NCBI GenBank assembly: GCA_022361535.1
Contig: JAKSAU010000326.1
Span: 1-24,406, forward strand
Origin: Desulfobacterales bacterium
GTDB taxonomy: Bacteria > Desulfobacterota > Desulfobacteria > Desulfobacterales > Desulfobacteraceae
Length of the DNA: 24,406 bases
Direction: 5' to 3'
Both the position numbers and the translations under genes were made by a program. How positions within the stretch are numbered: position 1 is the stretch's first letter; every line of letters begins with the position of its first letter. Positions 23,380-24,406 of the stretch are shown in pieces. The notes beneath the pieces were generated by a model. The model was given only the letters and a program-made list of their open reading frames with translations. It searched no databases and was not told the origin of the DNA.

Positions 23380-24291
23380 ATGGGAAGGATGAAAACAGCC
23401 GTTATGGCAGATAGAAAAATTCTTATTATCGCTGATATTGAGGGTAGCTCAGGCTGCACTCAAAGGCAGAATGCCAAACTCTTCGGTGAGGGATGGCCCA
23501 AAGCCTGCTTAGAAATGACCCGGGACATCACTGCCGTGGCAAAAGCCTTATATGAATACGGGGTTGAACGGATACGAGTTCAGGATTTCCATCGTACCGG
23601 CTATAATATTATCCCGTCAAAACTTCATCCCGGGGTAGAACTGCAACAAGGATACAAAAACGGTCCTGCATTGGGCATGGGTAATCCCAAAGAATTTCAA
23701 GGCCTGATGATGATAGGTATGCATGCCCCTTCTGCATCCGGTGGATTCCTGGCACACACCCTTACGTCACGAATTGAGCGTGTGACAATCAATGGAAAAC
23801 TTGTTTCTGAAGCCCAGTTGTTTGCCTCTGCCCTTGCCCCTCTTGGCATCCGGCCAGTTTTCTTCTCAGGGTGCCCTGTTGCCTGCAGCCACACCCGCAG
23901 ATTCCTGCCTGGGGTAGACTGTTTTTCAATTGACAAAAATACCCCTGAGTTTTTACCTGATCTATGGCGAAAAAAATTGGCAGATGCCGCAGTCAAATCA
24001 ATGAATTCGGAATGGCCCGCCCCCTATAACCCCCAAGGCCCTTTCCAGGTTGCCTTGAGAATGACCGGAAAAAAAGATGCAACCAAAAGACTTGCCCAAA
24101 ACTGGGGTCTTTGCAGAAAAGGCCGGGATATTCTTTTTGAAGTGCCGGACATGAACACCTTGTTCCGGGAATTATCCAGGTTGGCATATTTTACCCCGGT
24201 AACGGAGCGGCTGCTGCCTATAGGCCTTCCCCTTTATCATTTATTGGGCCGTATTGGGCTTGCCTGGGTAAAAAAAAGCCCCTGGTCTTAG
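23380..24291 (+). CDS. M55-family zinc D-aminopeptidase (DppA-like)
   Basis: This 303-aa protein matches B. subtilis DppA, a decameric D-aminopeptidase acting on D-Ala peptides. With the ATG at 23380, zinc residues D19, E21, H71, H115 and E144 and the catalytic H126 have the same spacing as D8, E10, H60, H104, E133 and H115 of DppA (recalled numbering). Local motifs are ADIEGSSG, VQDFHRTG, MIGMHAPS and FLAHT. Later ATGs at 23389 and 23404 are possible, since nothing conserved precedes KILIIADIEG and no ribosome site decides. It may recycle cell-wall D-amino-acid peptides. The stop codon falls inside a hairpin that terminates the convergent gene. Confidence 0.9.
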   Translation: MGRMKTAVMADRKILIIADIEGSSGCTQRQNAKLFGEGWPKACLEMTRDITAVAKALYEYGVERIRVQDFHRTGYNIIPSKLHPGVELQQGYKNGPALGMGNPKEFQGLMMIGMHAPSASGGFLAHTLTSRIERVTINGKLVSEAQLFASALAPLGIRPVFFSGCPVACSHTRRFLPGVDCFSIDKNTPEFLPDLWRKKLADAAVKSMNSEWPAPYNPQGPFQVALRMTGKKDATKRLAQNWGLCRKGRDILFEVPDMNTLFRELSRLAYFTPVTERLLPIGLPLYHLLGRIGLAWVKKSPWS

Positions 24292-24303
24292 AGAACCAGG
24301 GGC
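24270..24303 (-). terminator. Terminator of the minus-strand gene at the right edge
   Basis: A perfect 9-bp stem (24278-24286 with 24295-24303) and 8-nt loop are followed on the minus strand by a run of eight U (A24270-A24277). It lies 27 nt beyond the stop of the partial gene and straddles the last codons and stop of the M55 gene. Confidence 0.85.
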
Positions 24304-24330
24304 ATAATTCACTGAGTACTATTTCGTAAG

Positions 24331-24406
24331 TTACTTTTTCTTTTTCATGGCTTCCCGGAAAATACTCTCCATGGAACCAAAAGAGCCGGATTTTTTGCTG
24401 CCTGCA
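24331..24406 (-). CDS. 3' end of an unidentified protein (partial)
   Basis: The reverse frame from the right edge reads AGSKKSGSFGSMESIFREAMKKKK and stops at 24331, followed by a good terminator, so it is the tail of a real gene running in from outside. Only 24 residues are visible: a Gly/Ser/Lys linker and a short helix ending in a lysine run. That is too little to name it. Confidence 0.7.
   Translation of the reverse strand, partial: AGSKKSGSFGSMESIFREAMKKKK

Noticed and set aside
1..24406. Mobile element, prophage, CRISPR array or defence island
   Set aside because: No transposase, integrase, terminal inverted repeats, direct repeat array or restriction/toxin genes are recognisable; all regions read as core or metabolic genes.

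Overview
The window reads as a contiguous piece of a chromosome from a strictly anaerobic, probably sulfate-reducing Desulfobacterota bacterium (Desulfobacteraceae-like). This is inferred from gene content only: Hdr/MvhD-type iron-sulfur proteins, a membrane ETF:menaquinone oxidoreductase (EMO) next to etfBA, a DVU0524-type protein beside flgM, and a RecA-free, phage-free housekeeping layout. I see no rRNA, tRNA, CRISPR array, IS element or integrase.

Region 1 (1-3396, + strand) is a tight operon that enters from outside the window. It encodes a GlcD-type FAD oxidase (5' truncated), a four-cluster iron-sulfur protein fused to an MvhD domain, and a LarA-family nickel-pincer racemase, and it ends in a perfect 16-bp hairpin terminator. 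The likely job is racemisation plus oxidation of a 2-hydroxyacid such as lactate, with electrons passed to an Hdr-type partner encoded elsewhere. Region 2 (3400-5583) has an orphan unknown gene with its own promoter and a palindrome over the -10, then thyA.

Region 3 (5580-11764, - strand) has a YcaD-like MFS transporter, then an electron-transfer module for acyl-CoA oxidation: a FadR-like TetR regulator, EMO, etfB and etfA. Two sites resembling the Bacillus FadR box lie directly downstream of matching TTGAC(T/G)-N17 promoters, in front of fadR and of EMO. This suggests an autoregulated, acyl-CoA-responsive regulon.

Region 4 (12006-14733, +) has a divergent class II aldolase, then a small flagellar-checkpoint cluster: a DVU0524-like protein, flgM and an unknown 152-aa protein. 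It is preceded by a near-consensus sigma-28 promoter. Region 5 (14773-16088, -) is cvpA-mazG. Region 6 (16364-20833, +) is a run of housekeeping genes: phoH/ybeZ, a 7TM-HD phosphodiesterase (pgpH-like), ybeY and pdxJ. It includes a 104-nt out-of-frame overlap between pgpH and ybeY.

Region 7 (20880-24406) has a receiver-PAS protein with a C-terminal cysteine motif, a Cof-type HAD phosphatase translationally coupled to a single-domain receiver, an M55 D-aminopeptidase, and the 3' end of a minus-strand gene whose terminator lies across the M55 stop codon.

The best candidates for new biology are the hydroxyacid oxidase/MvhD-fusion/racemase operon, the EMO whose first CCG domain has lost all its cysteines, and the predicted FadR regulon.
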